A DNA stretch of 64,000 nucleotides. Source: Gillisella taibaishanensis. GTDB lineage: Bacteria; Pseudomonadota; Alphaproteobacteria; Rhizobiales; Rhizobiaceae. The notes under the pieces are model-generated. The model made no database searches and was not told the DNA's origin. It saw nothing but the letters and a program-made list of their open reading frames with translations. Where the stretch lies: contig NZ_MKIN01000021.1 of NCBI RefSeq assembly GCF_001938985.1, forward strand, positions 186,001-250,000. The letters are read 5' to 3'. Positions 26,151 through 36,097 of the stretch are shown here, in pieces. Every line of letters begins with the position of its first letter. Within the stretch, counting starts at the first letter, position 1. A program made the translations under genes and the position numbers.

Positions 26151-28067
26151 ATGAAAACAAACAGATTTTTGGCGACGGTGGCGCTTGCTGCCCTGATGGG
26201 CATGCCGGTGGTGAGCCTCGCCCAGGATTACCACCAGGCACCGGCGCTGGATGCGCTGGTCAAGGACGGCAAATTGCCGCCTGTCGAAAAGCGCCTGCCG
26301 GAAAATCCGCGTGTCGAGGACATGGTGGAAAAGGTCGGCGTCTACGGTGGCTACCAGACCGGCGGCCTCGTCGGCGGCAACGACCGCAACGCGCTGGTCA
26401 AGCTGACCGGGTATGAACCGCTGATGGCCTGGGACCGGGAATGGTCCGGCAAGATCATCCCGAATGTCGCGACCTCCTATAAGGCCAGCGACGATGCCAC
26501 GACCTTCACCTTCGAGCTGCGCAAGGGCATGAAATGGTCGAACGGCATGGATTTCACCGCCGAAGACATCGCCTTCATGGTCAACGACGTCCTGCCCGAT
26601 GACAAGTTGTTTCCCGCAAAGCCCGCCTGGCTTCTCGTCAATGGGAAGCTGCCGGTTGCGACCGTCGACAGCCCGACCAGCGTCACCATCAAGTTTTCCG
26701 GCCCGAACGGCCTGTTCATGATGAATGTGGCAGGCGTCTTCGGTACGCAGTTGACGCTGATGTCGAAGCAGTATTGCAGCCAGTTCATGCCGAAATTCAA
26801 TCCGGACGCCGAAAAACTGGCCAAGGATGCCGGTGATGCCGGCTGGGTCGAGCATCTCAGCAACAAATGCGGCTTGGAAATCGAGCAGGTCCAGCGCTGG
26901 CGCAACCCCGACATGCCGGTGCTTGGCCCCTGGAAGATCAAGGACCCCTATGTCTCAGGCGCCACTCAGGTGACCTTCGAGCGCAATCCCTACTACTTCA
27001 AGGTCGACCCCGCCGGCAATCAGCTGCCGTACCTCGACGGTGCGCGCTACAGCGTCAATTCCGATGTGCAGACCGTGCTCTTGGCGGCCATGGCCGGCAA
27101 GATCAACTATCAGGAACGCCATATCGGCGTGAACCAGAACCGGCCGGTGCTGAATGAGAGCGCCGATAAGGGCGGCTATGAGCTGATCGACCGGGTGACC
27201 GGCCAGGGTGCCGACACGTCGTTTGCCTTCAACATGACCCACAAAGACCCTGTCATGCGCAAGATCTTTGGCAATAAGGATTTCCGCGTCGCCATGAGCA
27301 TCGCCATCGACCGCAAGGCCGTTATCGATGCAGTTTATCTCGGCCTCACTCAGCCAAAGCAGGTGGCGCCGAACGAAAACACGCTTTACGCCAACGACCG
27401 CCTCGCCCATCAATATCTGGATTACGATCCTGACAAGGCCAACAAGCTGCTCGATAGCATCGGTCTCGGCAAGAAAGATGCCGACGGGTTCCGGTTGCGG
27501 CCAGATGGCAAACGCCTGACCTTCACGGTCATCACGCCTGCGGCACTTTCCAACTGGGGCGATGTCGCCGAACTTGTCATCCGCTATTGGCAGGCTGTCG
27601 GCGTCGATGCCCGCTTCCAGTCGATGGACCGCACCCGCTACTATGATCTCAAGAGCAATAACGACCACGATGTCGCACTCTGGTCCGGCGAAGGCTACGG
27701 TGTCGACGCGCTTCTCGATCCGCGTCTCTATATGCCTGTTTCGTTGGAATCCAACTTCGCCATCGCCTGGGGCAAAGCCTATCTGAAGATGCAGGGCGGC
27801 GAGGAACCACCGGAAGCAGTCAAGAAGCAATGGGCGCTTTACGACCAGATCAAGTCGACAACCGATCAGGCCAAACAGACGGCATTGTTCCAGCAGATCC
27901 TCGATATTGCCGCAGACCAGTTCTACACGATTGCGATTTCATCACCGCCTGCCGGTTTTGCCGTCAAATCTAAGAACCTGCACAACGTCATGAACAACGC
28001 GCCGACCTCCTGGATCTATCCGAGCCCGGCACCCAGCAATACGGAACAGTGGTTCATCCAGAACTAA
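26151..28067 (+). CDS. ABC transporter substrate-binding protein, family 5 (peptide-type)
   Basis: A 638-residue periplasmic protein with a signal peptide (residues 1-25, cleaved near SLAQ-DY) and the family 5 architecture of DppA/OppA (YEPLMAWDREWSGKIIPNVA near the N-terminus). It is longer than most dipeptide-binding proteins. Its operon encodes uronate enzymes, so the cargo may be an oligogalacturonide or other uronate conjugate rather than a peptide. A strong stem-loop separates it from the permease genes, as often seen where the binding protein is made in excess. Confidence 0.85.
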   Translation: MKTNRFLATVALAALMGMPVVSLAQDYHQAPALDALVKDGKLPPVEKRLPENPRVEDMVEKVGVYGGYQTGGLVGGNDRNALVKLTGYEPLMAWDREWSGKIIPNVATSYKASDDATTFTFELRKGMKWSNGMDFTAEDIAFMVNDVLPDDKLFPAKPAWLLVNGKLPVATVDSPTSVTIKFSGPNGLFMMNVAGVFGTQLTLMSKQYCSQFMPKFNPDAEKLAKDAGDAGWVEHLSNKCGLEIEQVQRWRNPDMPVLGPWKIKDPYVSGATQVTFERNPYYFKVDPAGNQLPYLDGARYSVNSDVQTVLLAAMAGKINYQERHIGVNQNRPVLNESADKGGYELIDRVTGQGADTSFAFNMTHKDPVMRKIFGNKDFRVAMSIAIDRKAVIDAVYLGLTQPKQVAPNENTLYANDRLAHQYLDYDPDKANKLLDSIGLGKKDADGFRLRPDGKRLTFTVITPAALSNWGDVAELVIRYWQAVGVDARFQSMDRTRYYDLKSNNDHDVALWSGEGYGVDALLDPRLYMPVSLESNFAIAWGKAYLKMQGGEEPPEAVKKQWALYDQIKSTTDQAKQTALFQQILDIAADQFYTIAISSPPAGFAVKSKNLHNVMNNAPTSWIYPSPAPSNTEQWFIQN

Positions 28068-28082
28068 GAAAGCTCCTCCCGA

Positions 28083-28149
28083 CTTCGGGGCGTCGGCCGG
28101 GCGGCATACATGACATCCATGTGGTGTTGACCGGCCCGGCGCCCCGAAG
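28083..28149 (+). promoter_or_regulatory. Intercistronic stem-loop after the binding protein gene
   Basis: A 10-bp perfect outer stem (28083-28092 with 28140-28149) extended by GGCCGG/CCGGCC inside. There is no T tract. It is likely to protect the upstream message or reduce read-through into the permease genes. Confidence 0.65.
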
Positions 28150-28214
28150 GGAAGCCTTGGCAATTCCTCGCTCCCGCCCGCCGGGCAGGAGCGCAAGACC
28201 TGAAAGGATCGTCG

Positions 28215-29198
28215 ATGTTACGGTTCATCACATTGCGCGTGCTGGGCATGATCCCCGCCATGTTCGCCATCTCGCTCCTGACCTTCGTGGTGATCCAGTT
28301 GCCACCCGGCGACTTCGTCTCGACGCTGGCCGCCCAGGCTGCCGAGCATGGCGACACCATGACGCCCGAGCAGCTGGAAACGCTGCGGGAACGCTATGGC
28401 ATTGGTGAGCCGATCATGACCCAATATGTTCACTGGGTCGGCGGCGTGTTGCAGGGCGATTTCGGCTACTCCTTCGAGTGGAACCAGCCTGTCAGCCAAT
28501 TGGTGATGCAGCGCATGGGCATGACAGCACTTGTGGCCTTCATCACCCTGATGTTCGTGTGGCTGACAGCTCTGCCGATCGGCATCTACTCGGCGGTGCG
28601 CAAATATTCACCCGGCGACTATATCTTCACCCTGCTCGGCTTCATCGGCATGGCGATCCCGAATTTCCTGCTCGCCATTCTCCTGATGTATGTGGCGACC
28701 ATTCGCTTCGGCCAGAGCGTCGGCGGGCTGTTTTCACCCGAATATGCCAATGCACCGTGGTCGCTGGCAACGATCGGCGATTTCCTGAAACATGTCTGGA
28801 TCCCCGTGATCATTCTCGGCGCCAGCGGCACCGCGGCGCTGATCCGGGTGATGCGCGCCAATCTGCTCGATGAATTGCGCAAGCCCTATGTCGAGGCGGC
28901 GCTTGCCAAGGGCCTGCCAGCCAGGCGCGCCATCCTGCGCTATCCCGTGCGGGTCGCCATCAATCCCTTTATTTCAACGGTCGGCTGGGTTCTGCCGACG
29001 CTGATTTCAGGAGAGTTGATCGTCTCGACCGTGATGAACCTGCCGACCGCCGGCCCGCTTCTGCTGCAAGCCCTGAAATCCCAGGACATGTATCTGGCCG
29101 GCGCCTTTCTCTTGATGACCGGTGCGCTCGTTCTTGTTGGTACGCTGTTGTCCGACATCTTGCTTGCCATCGTCGATCCGAGGATCCGTCTGACATGA
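28215..29198 (+). CDS. ABC transporter permease (DppB-type)
   Basis: A 327-residue inner-membrane permease with about six helices, the N-terminal FITLRVLGMIPAMFAISLLT helix, and the EAA-like loop YVEAALAKGLPARRAILRY. It overlaps the next gene by 4 nt. The large periplasmic loop after helix 1 (residues about 35-95) is usual for DppB proteins. Confidence 0.85.
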   Translation: MLRFITLRVLGMIPAMFAISLLTFVVIQLPPGDFVSTLAAQAAEHGDTMTPEQLETLRERYGIGEPIMTQYVHWVGGVLQGDFGYSFEWNQPVSQLVMQRMGMTALVAFITLMFVWLTALPIGIYSAVRKYSPGDYIFTLLGFIGMAIPNFLLAILLMYVATIRFGQSVGGLFSPEYANAPWSLATIGDFLKHVWIPVIILGASGTAALIRVMRANLLDELRKPYVEAALAKGLPARRAILRYPVRVAINPFISTVGWVLPTLISGELIVSTVMNLPTAGPLLLQALKSQDMYLAGAFLLMTGALVLVGTLLSDILLAIVDPRIRLT

Positions 29199-30346
29199 CA
29201 GTGACATTATCCGCTCTCCCCCCGGCCGCAGCCCCGAACGAACCGTTGCTCGACAATCAATCGACCGGCGACCGCATGGTGGTTGCTTCGCAATGGGCGC
29301 TGATGTGGTTCAAGTTCCGCCGCCATAAGCTGGCGATGATTGGCCTGGTTGCCACGGCGCTGATCTATTTCCTGGCGATCTTCGCGGAATTCCTGTCCCC
29401 GGCCCTGCCGAGCACTTTCAAGCCGCAATATACCTTTGCGCCGCCGCAGCCGATCAGCCTGTTTCTCGACGGCAAGTTCCTGCCGCATGTGAAGGGCTAT
29501 AAGAATGTCGTCGATCCGAAATCCTTTACCCGCGTCTTCAAGGTCGACGACGCCGCCATCATTCCCATCGAGTTCTTCGCGCGTGGCGAAAACTATGACA
29601 TGTGGGGCCTGTTTACGACAAATCTGCACCTGATCGGCCCGGTCGATCACAACAAGCCCTTCTACCTCCTGGGCGCCGATCGGCTCGGCCGCGATCTCCT
29701 GTCGCGCGTCATCTACGGCACCCGGGTTTCCATGTCGATCGGCCTGATTGGTGTGTTTCTCAGCCTGGTCATTGGCCTGATCCTCGGTGGCATTTCAGGC
29801 TATTTCGGCGGCATGATCGACAGCGTCATCCAGCGCACCATCGAATTCATCCGCTCCATCCCGACCATTCCGCTCTGGCTGGGACTCGCGGCCGCCATGC
29901 CAAAGGACTGGTCGTCGCTGAAGGTCTATTTCGTCATCCTCATTATCCTGTCATTGATCGGTTGGACCGAGATGGCACGTGTCGTGCGCGGCCGCTTCCT
30001 GTCGCTGCGCACCGAGGACTTCGTAACCGCCGCGAGACTTGACGGCGCCAGTGAAATGCGGGTGATTGCCCGTCATATGATGCCCTCTTTCACCAGTCAT
30101 ATTATTGCTGCGGTAACGCTGGCGATCCCGACGATGATCCTGGCCGAGACCTCGCTGAGCTTCCTTGGCCTCGGCCTGCAACCGCCAATCGTCAGTTGGG
30201 GCGTGCTGTTGCAGGACGCCCAGAATCTGCGGGCGCTGACGCAGGCGCCCTGGCTGCTGGCACCCGGCGTTGCTGTTGTCGTCGCCGTGCTCAGCCTGAA
30301 CTTCCTTGGCGATGGCCTGCGCGATGCGGCCGATCCCTATTCGTGA
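29195..30346 (+). CDS. ABC transporter permease (DppC-type, long form)
   Basis: A 383-residue permease, about 80-90 residues longer than ordinary DppC. The extra part lies in the periplasmic segment between helix 1 and the GADRLGRDLLSRVIYG motif (roughly residues 65-160). The membrane domain has the EAA loop FVTAARLDGASEMRVIARH. The extended loop may help dock the unusually long binding protein. It is partner of the DppB-type permease and ends 9 nt before the ATPase gene. Confidence 0.85.
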   Translation: MTVTLSALPPAAAPNEPLLDNQSTGDRMVVASQWALMWFKFRRHKLAMIGLVATALIYFLAIFAEFLSPALPSTFKPQYTFAPPQPISLFLDGKFLPHVKGYKNVVDPKSFTRVFKVDDAAIIPIEFFARGENYDMWGLFTTNLHLIGPVDHNKPFYLLGADRLGRDLLSRVIYGTRVSMSIGLIGVFLSLVIGLILGGISGYFGGMIDSVIQRTIEFIRSIPTIPLWLGLAAAMPKDWSSLKVYFVILIILSLIGWTEMARVVRGRFLSLRTEDFVTAARLDGASEMRVIARHMMPSFTSHIIAAVTLAIPTMILAETSLSFLGLGLQPPIVSWGVLLQDAQNLRALTQAPWLLAPGVAVVVAVLSLNFLGDGLRDAADPYS

Positions 30347-30355
30347 GGTAAGACC

Positions 30356-32071
30356 ATGACCACCAGCTCTAAGCTACTGTTGCAGGTCAAGAACCTCAGC
30401 GTCGAATTTCCTGTCCATCGCCAGGTCATCCAGGCCGTGCGCGATGTCTCCTTCGATGTCTACGAAGGCGAAACGCTCTGTGTGCTCGGCGAAAGCGGCT
30501 CGGGCAAGAGCGTGACGGCCCGCGCCATCCTGAAGCTGTTGGCCGATCCCGGACGGCTGACATCAGGCGAAATCCTGCTTTCTGGCGCCGAAGGCAAGCC
30601 TGGCTACGATATAGCCAAGCTCAAATCGTCAAGCGAGGAGATGCAGTCGATCCGGGGCGGCCAGATCGCTATGATCTTCCAGGAGCCGATGACCTCGCTG
30701 TCGCCGGTTCACCGCATCGGCGAGCAGATCATTGAGGCGATCTTGCTGCATGAGAAGATGGACAAAGCGCAGGCCCGCAGCCGTGCCATCGAGCTTCTGC
30801 GCCAGGTGCGCATTCCCGATCCGGAAACCGCCATCGACCGCTATCCATTCGAATATTCCGGCGGCATGCGCCAGCGCGCCATGATCGCCATGGCGCTGTC
30901 TTGCAATCCGCGCCTGCTGATCGCAGATGAGCCGACCACGGCGCTCGACGTCACCACCCAGGCCGAAATTCTCGACCTGATCGTCACGCTGCAGCGTGAG
31001 CGCGGCATGGCGGTGCTGTTCATCACCCATGATATCGGCGTGGTCGCCGAAATCGCCGACAGGGTGATGGTAATGTATCGCGGCGAAAAGGTTGAAGAGG
31101 GTCTTGCCGAACAGGTGCTACGCCGCCCGGCCGCCGCTTACACGGCCGCCCTTCTCGGCGCGGTGCTGAAGCTCGAAACGCCGCTGCCCCGGCGCACGCT
31201 GCCGGCCGCCGCAAAGCCACTGATCTCAGTATCGGATCTCGAACTGCAATTCGGTTCGCGCCGCCGCTGGGGTGTGAAGCAGACGTTCGGGGTCAAGGCC
31301 ATCGATGGCGTCAGTCTATCGCTGTCGCCGGGCGAAACGCTTGGCATCGTAGGCGAAAGCGGCTCGGGCAAGACGACGCTTGGGCGCACCATGCTGCAAA
31401 TCTACAAGCCGACAGGCGGCCACGTGCATTATGCCGATGCAAACGGCCGGGAGGTCGATATCGCCAAGGCGTCGCGCAACACGATGCGCCATCTCTATAC
31501 CGAAATGCGCATGGTGTTTCAGGACCCGCATTCCTCGCTCAACCCGCGCATGACCGCGTTCGAGACAATTGCCGAGCCGATGCGGATGATGGGGCTGTCG
31601 GCCAACCAGATGCGTGAGCGGGTGGAATATCTGCTCGACCGCGTCGGCCTGCCGACCAATGCCGCCAACCGCTATCCGCATGCCTTTTCCGGCGGCCAGC
31701 GCCAGCGTATTTCCATTGCCCGTGCCATCGCGCCCAATCCAAGACTGATCATCGCTGACGAGCCGACCTCGGCGCTCGACGTGTCGCTGCGACACCAGGT
31801 GCTCGACCTCTTGGCCGAGATCCGGGCGGAACTCGGCATCAGCTTCATCTTCATCAGCCATGACATCACCGTCGTACGCTATTTCTGCGACCGGGTGGCC
31901 GTGATGCAGAAGGGCAAGATCGTCGAGATCGGCGATGCCGACGAGATCTGCCTCCGACCACAGCATCCCTATACGCAAAAGCTGATCACCTCGGTGCCGC
32001 AGCCCGACATGTCGCGCCGGCGCAAGCCGCTGTTGGCACCATCCGCTCCCTCCGTCGCCCGGGAGGCCTGA
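30356..32071 (+). CDS. Fused dual ABC ATPase (DppD-DppF type)
   Basis: A 571-residue protein with two complete nucleotide-binding domains. The first has Walker A GESGSGKS (about 49-56), signature [10 protein letters not shown] and Walker [13 protein letters not shown]. The second begins near residue 290 with GESGSGKTT, then [10 protein letters not shown] and [12 protein letters not shown]. Both end in the oligopeptide-transporter C-terminal extension. It supplies both ATPase halves for the preceding permeases. Its stop overlaps the lactonase start by one base. Confidence 0.9.
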   Translation: MTTSSKLLLQVKNLSVEFPVHRQVIQAVRDVSFDVYEGETLCVLGESGSGKSVTARAILKLLADPGRLTSGEILLSGAEGKPGYDIAKLKSSSEEMQSIRGGQIAMIFQEPMTSLSPVHRIGEQIIEAILLHEKMDKAQARSRAIELLRQVRIPDPETAIDRYPFEYSGGMRQRAMIAMALSCNPRLLIADEPTTALDVTTQAEILDLIVTLQRERGMAVLFITHDIGVVAEIADRVMVMYRGEKVEEGLAEQVLRRPAAAYTAALLGAVLKLETPLPRRTLPAAAKPLISVSDLELQFGSRRRWGVKQTFGVKAIDGVSLSLSPGETLGIVGESGSGKTTLGRTMLQIYKPTGGHVHYADANGREVDIAKASRNTMRHLYTEMRMVFQDPHSSLNPRMTAFETIAEPMRMMGLSANQMRERVEYLLDRVGLPTNAANRYPHAFSGGQRQRISIARAIAPNPRLIIADEPTSALDVSLRHQVLDLLAEIRAELGISFIFISHDITVVRYFCDRVAVMQKGKIVEIGDADEICLRPQHPYTQKLITSVPQPDMSRRRKPLLAPSAPSVAREA

Positions 32072-32931
32072 TGCACGAATTCACCGCCCGACCGCTCGAC
32101 CTTCCCGCCGTTGGCGTTGCCGAAAGCCCGCAGTGGCACGAGGATGCCCTTTGGTATTGCGACATCGAGGCCGGCGGGTTGCTGCGGTTCGATCCTGAAG
32201 ATGGCAGTCTTAAGCGCTGGACGATCGATGGAGCGCTTGGCTCCATTGCCCCAACAGATGGCGGCTTTATTGCTGGCACGTCGCGTGGGTTCGAGCGCCT
32301 GTCCATCATCGGCGATCAACTGGAACGGACGCTGCTTGCGGCTCCATTTGACGCGAAGCCCGGCACCCGGATGAATGATGGTATCGCCGATCCCGCTGGC
32401 CGATTCTGGTGTGGAAGCATCGAACCGGAACGGCCGGGCCTTGGGCGGCTGTTCTGCCTCGACAAGGGCAAAGTTCGCGTGGTGCGCGAAGGATTTCGCA
32501 CCGTGAACGGGCTTGCCTTCACCGCCGATGGACGGCGACTTTTCGTCTCCGACAGCCATCCCAGTGTCTGCAAGGTCTGGACTGTCGCGCTCGACGATGA
32601 TGGCATTCCCATCGGCAACTTCACTCTATTTGTCAACCTCTCCGAATTCGGCGGACGTCCTGATGGCGCGACGGTGGATGAGGACGGCCGTTACTGGATT
32701 GCTGCGTCGGATAGTGGCCGGGTTCTGCGGCTAGGGCCTGACGGGCGGCCCGATATGACAATTCATGTCCCGACCACAAACCCGACAAACATCACCTTCG
32801 GCGGCCCGAACTACCGGACAGCCTATATCACCAGCCTGAAGCCAGGCGGCAAGGGCAATGCCTATGCCGGCATGGTGTTCACCGTAGACCTGCCCGTTGC
32901 CGGTCGTTCCCCAGACCGTTACATCTGCTGA
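32071..32931 (+). CDS. SMP-30/gluconolactonase family sugar lactonase
   Basis: A 286-residue beta-propeller lactonase with metal-ligand segments VAESPQWHEDALWYCD (Glu18), RMNDGIADPAGRFWCG and TVNGLAFTADGRRLFVSDS. In this operon it should open the aldarolactone produced by uronate dehydrogenase to the free aldarate. It starts within the ATPase stop (TGATG) and is followed by udh after a 28-nt gap. The family assignment is firm; the particular lactone is inferred from context. Confidence 0.82.
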   Translation: MHEFTARPLDLPAVGVAESPQWHEDALWYCDIEAGGLLRFDPEDGSLKRWTIDGALGSIAPTDGGFIAGTSRGFERLSIIGDQLERTLLAAPFDAKPGTRMNDGIADPAGRFWCGSIEPERPGLGRLFCLDKGKVRVVREGFRTVNGLAFTADGRRLFVSDSHPSVCKVWTVALDDDGIPIGNFTLFVNLSEFGGRPDGATVDEDGRYWIAASDSGRVLRLGPDGRPDMTIHVPTTNPTNITFGGPNYRTAYITSLKPGGKGNAYAGMVFTVDLPVAGRSPDRYIC

Positions 32932-32959
32932 CGACGTATCGCAGAAAGAGAACAAGAGC

Positions 32960-33724
32960 ATGACCCGCCTTCTGATCACGGGTGCCGCTGGCACGATCGG
33001 TACCGTCCTTGCCCCTGAACTAACCGCTCTCGGCTATGATCTCGTGCTGAGCGACCTCAAGGATGACGTGGCGCGTGGCATCAGGGGTGCCGATCTCACA
33101 GATCTCCAAGCGATGACGGACATCATGCAGGGTGTGGATGGGGTCGTACATCTCGGTGGCATGGCCAATGAAGCACCGTTCGAAGTCGTGCTCGACGCCA
33201 ATATTCGCGGCACCTATCATGTCTTCGAAGCCGCCCGCCGCCTTGGCATCAAGCGCGTCGTCTTTGCCAGCTCCTATCACGTCGTCGGCTTTCATCCCTT
33301 CCGCGAGCCGCTTGACGAGACGGCGCCGATGCGGCCGGACAGTTTCTACGGCCTTTCGAAAGCCTATGGCGAGTTGCTGGCCCGGACCTATCACGACAAA
33401 TGCGGCATCCAGTCCGTATCCGTGCGGATCGGCTCCTGTTTTCCGACCGTGCGCAGCCCGCGCATGCTGACCACCTGGCTCAGCATCGGCGATTTTGCCC
33501 GGCTGATAGATCGTGCCTTTACAGTCGAGGAACTCGGCTGCCTGATGGTCTATGGCGTCTCCAATAACGAGCGCGGCTGCATGGTCAGCAGTGATGCGGC
33601 AAAGCTCGGCTGGGCCGCTGAAGACCGATCCGAAGATGCCCCTATGGATCCGCAGCCGGAGAGCGAAGTGATCGGTCCGCTTCTCGGCGGCCCCTTCGCG
33701 GAAAAAGATCTGCCTCGGGCCTGA
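32960..33724 (+). CDS. udh: Uronate dehydrogenase, NAD-dependent
   Basis: A 254-residue short-chain-type enzyme of the extended SDR class. It has TGAAGTIG at residues 7-14, catalytic Tyr130 and Lys134 in SFYGLSKAYGE, and FASSYHVVG. It oxidises D-galacturonate or D-glucuronate to the 1,5-lactone of galactarate or glucarate, the first step of the Agrobacterium oxidative route. The start at 32960 is preferred since the Rossmann fold begins at residue 3; the longer frame from 32897 runs back into the lactonase gene. It is the last gene of the operon. Confidence 0.88.
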   Translation: MTRLLITGAAGTIGTVLAPELTALGYDLVLSDLKDDVARGIRGADLTDLQAMTDIMQGVDGVVHLGGMANEAPFEVVLDANIRGTYHVFEAARRLGIKRVVFASSYHVVGFHPFREPLDETAPMRPDSFYGLSKAYGELLARTYHDKCGIQSVSVRIGSCFPTVRSPRMLTTWLSIGDFARLIDRAFTVEELGCLMVYGVSNNERGCMVSSDAAKLGWAAEDRSEDAPMDPQPESEVIGPLLGGPFAEKDLPRA

Positions 33725-33822
33725 ACTGGAACCGCAGGCGGCCGCCGGCGTTTGGTGAGATAGTTAAATCGGACGGCGAGAGCGCGAGGCTCAACCGCCC
33801 GCGCTGGAGTATCCACTTGACA

Positions 33823-34848
33823 ATGCATGACAATTCCCATCGCCTTCTGCTGCGTAAGGCCGGCCTCGTCTATGTCAACGATCAGGAACCCGGCATTACT
33901 CGGGAACGCAAGGGGCGCGGCTTCTGCTATCGGATGCCCGACGGGAGCCTGCTCTGCGACACCGAGATCCGCAAGCGCATCAAGACCCTCGGCCTGCCGC
34001 CCGCCTATCGCGATGTCTGGATCTGCATGCTTGACAATGGCCATCTGCAAGCGACCGGCATCGATGCGCGCGGGCGCAAGCAATACCGCTATCACACCGA
34101 CTGGCACGCGCTGCGCGACGAGAAGAAATTCCACAGCCTGGCGGCCTTCGGCGAGGCCCTGCCGCGCATCCGCCGTCGTGCAAGGCGGGATGCCGAGCAG
34201 ACGGAAGATGGCGAGATCGCCACGCTCGGTGCCTTGGTTCTGCTGCTCGATGCCGCCCATCTCAGGGTCGGTAACAAGGCCTATCTCGAGGAAAACGGCA
34301 CCTATGGCGCCACAACACTTTTAAAGCGTCACGTGTCCTTCGGTGACATGATGGAACTGCATTTCACCGCCAAAGGCGGCCGCAAGGTCCGCCACCGGCT
34401 GCGCGCTCCACGTCTCCAAAAAATCCTCGAGCATATTGCCGACCTGCCGGGCCGGCAGTTGTTCGTCTGGAAGGACAGTGACGGCGATGTGCATCCGGTC
34501 GATTCCGGCCGGCTTAACCGTTATCTCTCCGAACTGGCCGGTGAAGGCATGTCGGCGAAAACCTTCCGCACCTGGGGCGGCAGTCTCGCCGCCTTCGAAT
34601 GTGCCGTAGCACTCCTTAGTGAGGATACCGTCCCCTCGATCAAGGCACTGTCCGAGGCCTCGGCCATGAAGCTCCTGAATACCCCGGCCATCAGCCGCAA
34701 GAGCTATATCCATCCGCAGATCCTGGCGCTGGCTACCGAGGAAGACGCTCGCATGCTTTTGAAACGGCAATTGCAGGAGCCGGTCAAACCGCCCGAAGGC
34801 CTGCGGGTGTCGGAGCAGCGGATGATTGCCTATCTGGAAGCCGCCTGA
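33823..34848 (+). CDS. DNA topoisomerase IB (eukaryote/poxvirus-type)
   Basis: A 341-residue type IB topoisomerase that relaxes supercoils through a 3'-phosphotyrosyl link. The catalytic set is visible: Arg148 (HLRVGNK), Lys184 (AKGGRK), Arg249 (KTFRTWGG), Asn286 in place of the poxviral His (LLNTPA), and the nucleophile Tyr295 (SRKSYIHP). This pattern is the normal one in bacterial members. ATG at 33823 is chosen; the frame also offers a TTG at 33817. It appears to be a single-gene unit between the uronate and fucose operons and has no functional link to either. Confidence 0.9.
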   Translation: MHDNSHRLLLRKAGLVYVNDQEPGITRERKGRGFCYRMPDGSLLCDTEIRKRIKTLGLPPAYRDVWICMLDNGHLQATGIDARGRKQYRYHTDWHALRDEKKFHSLAAFGEALPRIRRRARRDAEQTEDGEIATLGALVLLLDAAHLRVGNKAYLEENGTYGATTLLKRHVSFGDMMELHFTAKGGRKVRHRLRAPRLQKILEHIADLPGRQLFVWKDSDGDVHPVDSGRLNRYLSELAGEGMSAKTFRTWGGSLAAFECAVALLSEDTVPSIKALSEASAMKLLNTPAISRKSYIHPQILALATEEDARMLLKRQLQEPVKPPEGLRVSEQRMIAYLEAA

Positions 34849-34883
34849 CGGGCGATCGCCAAGCGGCAACGCAGCTCTCCTAT

Positions 34884-34937
34884 CTTGTTTTCGTTTGTCT
34901 TCTCGGAAAACCGGTTCCCACTTTTCCCGGACAACCC
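34884..34937. repeat. Dispersed rhizobial palindromic repeat, copy 1
   Basis: Core GTTTGTCTTCTCGGAAAACC, then a variant of GGTTCCCACTTTTCCCGGACAAC. GTTGTCC-like and GTTTGTC ends can pair, so it folds into a hairpin. Related copies lie at 37155, 43606 and 56071. It sits between topoisomerase and fucose mutarotase genes that run convergently. Confidence 0.75.
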
Positions 34938-35267
34938 CTATTCCATATGGAACACAGGTTCCATCATCGCCCACCATTCGCCTTCCGCCCGGGTTTCGAG
35001 CGGGGCCTGACAGGGAATGCAGAAGGACCACCATTCCTGGTTTTTCGGATCAGCGGCCATGAGGGCCATGTCAGCCTCGTAATCGCTGCCGTGATATTCA
35101 TAATAGCCAAACAGCAGATTTTCCGGCTCGCGCAGGAAGATCGTGTAGTTGCGGATATTGCAGCGAGTGAGCAGAGCCAGAATCTCCGGCCAGACGGCGG
35201 CGTGCAGTTCCTTATAGGTCGCGACCATGTCCGGCTTGACCCCGAGCACCATTCCCATTCGCTGCAT
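34938..35267 (-). CDS. RhaM-family sugar mutarotase, probable L-fucose mutarotase
   Basis: A 109-residue protein of the L-rhamnose mutarotase (RhaM) family, with MQRMGMVLGVKPDMVATYKE at the start, IRNYTIFL and the conserved YYEYHG and EWWAMMEPVFH segments. The family interconverts anomers of 6-deoxy sugars. In this operon L-fucose is the likely substrate, giving the anomer used by the dehydrogenase. The start at 35267 lies 1 nt after the preceding lactonase stop and follows a longer frame start at 35285 that is less likely. It is the last gene of the minus-strand fucose operon. Confidence 0.85.
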   Translation of the reverse strand: MQRMGMVLGVKPDMVATYKELHAAVWPEILALLTRCNIRNYTIFLREPENLLFGYYEYHGSDYEADMALMAADPKNQEWWSFCIPCQAPLETRAEGEWWAMMEPVFHME

Positions 35268-35268
35268 A

Positions 35269-36096
35269 CTAGGCTCCCAATACATTCAGCCGGTAAAAGG
35301 CAATGGCATTATCGCCAAAGACAGCACCATGATATTCCTTGGGCACGATGGCCTCGCAATAACGCAGCCAGGCAAGATAATCGCTCGCCAGTCGCACCAC
35401 AGGCCAATCGCTGCCCCACAGCACTCGCGCAGGCCCAAACAGGTCGAGAATGGTCTCGATATAGGGCCGCATGGCCTCGGACTTCTGGTCGCCGGCCTCG
35501 ACAGGCAGGCCGGATAGCTTGCAATGCACACCCGGATGGGCAGCGAGATCCGCCATCGCCTTGCGCCAGCCAACGAAACGCCCCTCGCCAATCTCCGGCT
35601 TGCCGCCGTGGTCGATCACCATCCTCAAATCAGGATGGCGCTCGACGAGATCGAGGATCGAACCAAGATGGCGCGGCTTAACCAATGCATCGAAGGCAAG
35701 ATCATGGGCGACAAGGCTTTCGAGTGCCGGGCGAAGCTCCGGCCTCAGGATCCAGCCATCATCTTCGAGGTCCTGCAGCATCGGCCGCAACCCCTTGAAC
35801 AAAGGATTGGCAGCCCGGGCTGCAATCTGCTCGCCCGCATCAGGAGCGGCGAGATCGACCCAGCCGACAACGCCTTTGACGAACGGTGTCGTCTCAGCCA
35901 GATCCAGCATGAAATCCGTATCGGCGGTGCTTTCCATGGTCTGCACCAGCACGGTGCCATCCATGCCTGCTTCGCTGAGCAGAGGCGTGAGATCGGCAGG
36001 TCCGAAGTCGCGATAGATGGCCTCAAGCTCAGGCGGCGGCCATTGGCCGGCCCTCGCCTTCAGCTGCCAGAAATGTTGATGGGCATCGATCCGCAT
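35269..36096 (-). CDS. Amidohydrolase, probable L-fuconolactonase
   Basis: A 275-residue amidohydrolase-2 family enzyme with the metal-binding DAHQHFW (His6, His8), GVVGWVDLAAPDA, MVIDHGGKPEI and LWGSDWPV. Members in deoxy-sugar clusters open L-fucono-1,5-lactone (and related lactones) to the acid. The ATG at 36096 begins the family homology; upstream in-frame starts overlap the reductase gene. The gaps to both neighbours are one nucleotide, so the three enzymes are translated as a block. Confidence 0.85.
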   Translation of the reverse strand: MRIDAHQHFWQLKARAGQWPPPELEAIYRDFGPADLTPLLSEAGMDGTVLVQTMESTADTDFMLDLAETTPFVKGVVGWVDLAAPDAGEQIAARAANPLFKGLRPMLQDLEDDGWILRPELRPALESLVAHDLAFDALVKPRHLGSILDLVERHPDLRMVIDHGGKPEIGEGRFVGWRKAMADLAAHPGVHCKLSGLPVEAGDQKSEAMRPYIETILDLFGPARVLWGSDWPVVRLASDYLAWLRYCEAIVPKEYHGAVFGDNAIAFYRLNVLGA

Positions 36097-36097
36097 G

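Noticed and set aside
33823..34848. Topoisomerase IB as a sign of a mobile element or virus
   Set aside because: Type IB enzymes with the same LLNTPA/SRKSYIHP pattern are common on proteobacterial chromosomes, and no integrase or repeat flanks the gene.
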